A DNA stretch of 7,152 nucleotides, taken from Marinilabiliales bacterium. GTDB taxonomy: Bacteria; Bacteroidota; Bacteroidia; Bacteroidales; UBA12077. Below the pieces are notes generated by a model that was given only the letters and a program-made list of their open reading frames with translations, was not told the origin of the DNA and ran no database searches. How positions within the stretch are numbered: the stretch's first letter is position 1; every line of letters starts with the position of its first letter. The position numbers and the translations under genes were made by a program. This document shows, in pieces, positions 5,577-7,152 of the stretch. The DNA lies in assembly GCA_002869305.1 (NCBI GenBank), contig PKTC01000240.1, positions 1-7,152 of the forward strand. The letters run 5' to 3'.

Positions 5577-7152
5577 ATGAGTGAACAGATTTTAAAGGCA
5601 TTAATGCAGTTATTTGCAATTATTGCACATCCTACAAGTGATGCGAAAGATCGTAGAGCTATCGTTGAATCTTTTCTTAAAAGACAATTAAATCAAGAAA
5701 CCGTAAAGACTTATCTGAAGGTTTTTAATGATTATTATTCAATACATCAGGAAAAACTAAGCGAAAAAAGCAAGCGAAAGAAGAGATTCTCTTCGAGTTC
5801 TGTGAGAGTTCTTAAGATTTGTACTCAAATAAATGAAGAACTTACGCAAAGACAAAAAAATGTTGTACTCGTTCAATTACTCGAGTTTGTAAAATCCGGA
5901 GAAGAGTTAACAGAACAAGAAATGGCTTTTGTTACTACTGTTGCGGAAAGTTTTTACATAGAGCAAGATGAATATCAGCAAATTGAGGATTATGTCTTCT
6001 TTGGTGCTGATAAATTACCTGATACCAAGAAACTATTAGTCATTGATAAAAATGAAGAATTTAAGCATGAAAATGCCTACCATCTAACAAATCCATCCTT
6101 ATCGGTTCAATTGAGGGTATTGGAGGTTACTTCAGCTAACATGTATTATATAAAATACATTGGTAAGAGTGAACTCTATTTAAACGGACAATTATTAGAA
6201 CAAGAAAAGGTCTATGTGCTTAATAATGGTGCTTCAATAAGAAATCCGAAGATAAAACCTATTTACTATGGCGATATTATTAGCCAATATAATGTAGATA
6301 GGATAAAATCACGTATTGTATTCGATGCAAGAGAGATTGGTTATAAGTTTAAAACCGGAGCAGTTGGTTTACATACTATGAGTTTTACTGAAGAATCGGG
6401 AAAACTAATAGGAATAATGGGTGCAAGTGGTGCTGGAAAATCTACTTTACTTAACGTTTTAAATGGAAGCTCTCCTCCCACTTCAGGAGCTGTTACTATC
6501 AATGGTATTAATATACATACTGAAAAAGAACAGATTGAAGGTTTAATAGGTCATGTATCTCAGGATGATTTATTAATAGAAGAGCTTACCGTTTATCAGA
6601 ATTTATACTATAATGCCAAACTTTGTTTTGATAATTACACTGAGCAAGAAATACAAGATACTGTTTTGGCTGTATTAGAAAACTTAGGACTATACGAAAT
6701 TAGAGATATTGAAGTTGGTAGCCCTCTAAATAAAAAAATCAGTGGTGGGCAACGCAAAAGACTAAACATTGCTTTGGAATTAATCAGGGAGCCAGCTGTA
6801 CTTTTTCTTGATGAACCAACATCTGGTTTATCTTCCCGAGATTCAGAAAATATCTTAGACTTGCTAAAAGAATTAACATTAAAAGGCAAACTAGTATTTG
6901 TAGTTATTCACCAGCCATCTTCTGATATTTTTAAAATGTTTGATAAATTACTTATTCTTGATAATGGAGGATATTTAATTTATAATGGTGATCCGATTGA
7001 TTCAATTATATACTTTAAATCAAGTATTCAGCATGCTAACTGGAGTGAAAGTGAATGTCATTGTTGTGGAAACGTAAATCCTGAGCAAATATTCAATATT
7101 ATTGAAACAAAAGTGTTAGATGAGTATGGGAATTTTACCAGTGACAGAAAGA
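5577..7152 (+). CDS. ABCG-type ABC transporter protein with N-terminal TerB-like and FHA-like domains, C-terminus outside window
   Basis: The ATG at 5577 opens a frame of 525 complete codons that runs off the window. Residues about 1-145 are helical; the part from about 80 to 142 (LLEFVKSGEELTEQE then FYIEQDEYQQIEDYVF) resembles TerB-like domains. Residues about 150-240 look like a short beta domain of degenerate FHA type (YIGKSELYLNGQ, then GDII near 232). The ATPase follows: Walker A GASGAGKST (282-290), Q-loop Gln329, signature ISGGQ (388-392) with RKRLNIALEL after it, Walker B ending FLDEP (410-414), and H-loop His445 in IHQPSSDIF. The RKRLNIA and HQPS features are typical of the ABCG/White family. 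The D-loop reads SGLSS where SGLDS is usual. A cysteine cluster CHCC (494-497) follows the ATPase. In ABCG half-transporters a six-helix membrane domain comes next, so a permease region is expected beyond the window but not seen. Substrate and direction are unknown. The exported proteins encoded upstream suggest a joint envelope function. Confidence 0.9.
   Translation, partial: MSEQILKALMQLFAIIAHPTSDAKDRRAIVESFLKRQLNQETVKTYLKVFNDYYSIHQEKLSEKSKRKKRFSSSSVRVLKICTQINEELTQRQKNVVLVQLLEFVKSGEELTEQEMAFVTTVAESFYIEQDEYQQIEDYVFFGADKLPDTKKLLVIDKNEEFKHENAYHLTNPSLSVQLRVLEVTSANMYYIKYIGKSELYLNGQLLEQEKVYVLNNGASIRNPKIKPIYYGDIISQYNVDRIKSRIVFDAREIGYKFKTGAVGLHTMSFTEESGKLIGIMGASGAGKSTLLNVLNGSSPPTSGAVTINGINIHTEKEQIEGLIGHVSQDDLLIEELTVYQNLYYNAKLCFDNYTEQEIQDTVLAVLENLGLYEIRDIEVGSPLNKKISGGQRKRLNIALELIREPAVLFLDEPTSGLSSRDSENILDLLKELTLKGKLVFVVIHQPSSDIFKMFDKLLILDNGGYLIYNGDPIDSIIYFKSSIQHANWSESECHCCGNVNPEQIFNIIETKVLDEYGNFTSDRK

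Noticed and set aside
6635..6889. Minus-strand open frame opposite the ABC ATPase
   Set aside because: It is antisense to the signature and Walker B region, where the plus-strand reading is unambiguous.

Overview
The window looks like chromosomal DNA from a member of the Bacteroidota, probably a marine or anaerobic Bacteroidales/Marinilabiliales-type lineage; the order is a guess. The evidence is the AT-rich sequence, the lack of strong Shine-Dalgarno sites, TAnnTTTG-type -7 promoter boxes, a Bacteroidota-style lipoprotein and secreted-protein repertoire, and a BNR/VPS10-like propeller protein of a type common in that phylum. No rRNA, tRNA, CRISPR array, insertion sequence or attachment site was seen. 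Coding density is high.

Layout. Two genes lie on the minus strand. Positions 1-2470 hold the first 823 codons of a large secreted beta-propeller protein with ten Asp-box (BNR) motifs; its C-terminus lies outside the window. It has no stop from its start to the edge. Upstream of it, 2612-3958 encodes a complete 448-residue MATE-family multidrug/cation antiporter. A small hairpin followed by a T-run lies between them and may end the MATE transcript.

A 227-bp divergent intergenic region (3959-4185) carries a -7-like box on each strand. To its right, three genes read on the plus strand: a 301-residue lipoprotein of unknown function (4186-5091), a 141-residue exported protein of unknown function with four cysteines (5102-5527), and the first 525 codons of a large ABC protein (5577 to the edge). 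The last joins an N-terminal TerB-like helical domain and a degenerate FHA-like beta domain to an ABCG/White-type ATPase with all core motifs. Its membrane part would lie beyond the window.

The gaps in the plus-strand cluster are 10 and 49 bp, so it is probably one operon. It is the most interesting part of the window: an energised inner-membrane module with putative cytoplasmic sensory domains, encoded with one lipid-anchored and one exported protein. Substrate and direction of transport cannot be read from the sequence. The propeller and MATE genes have no evident functional link to it.
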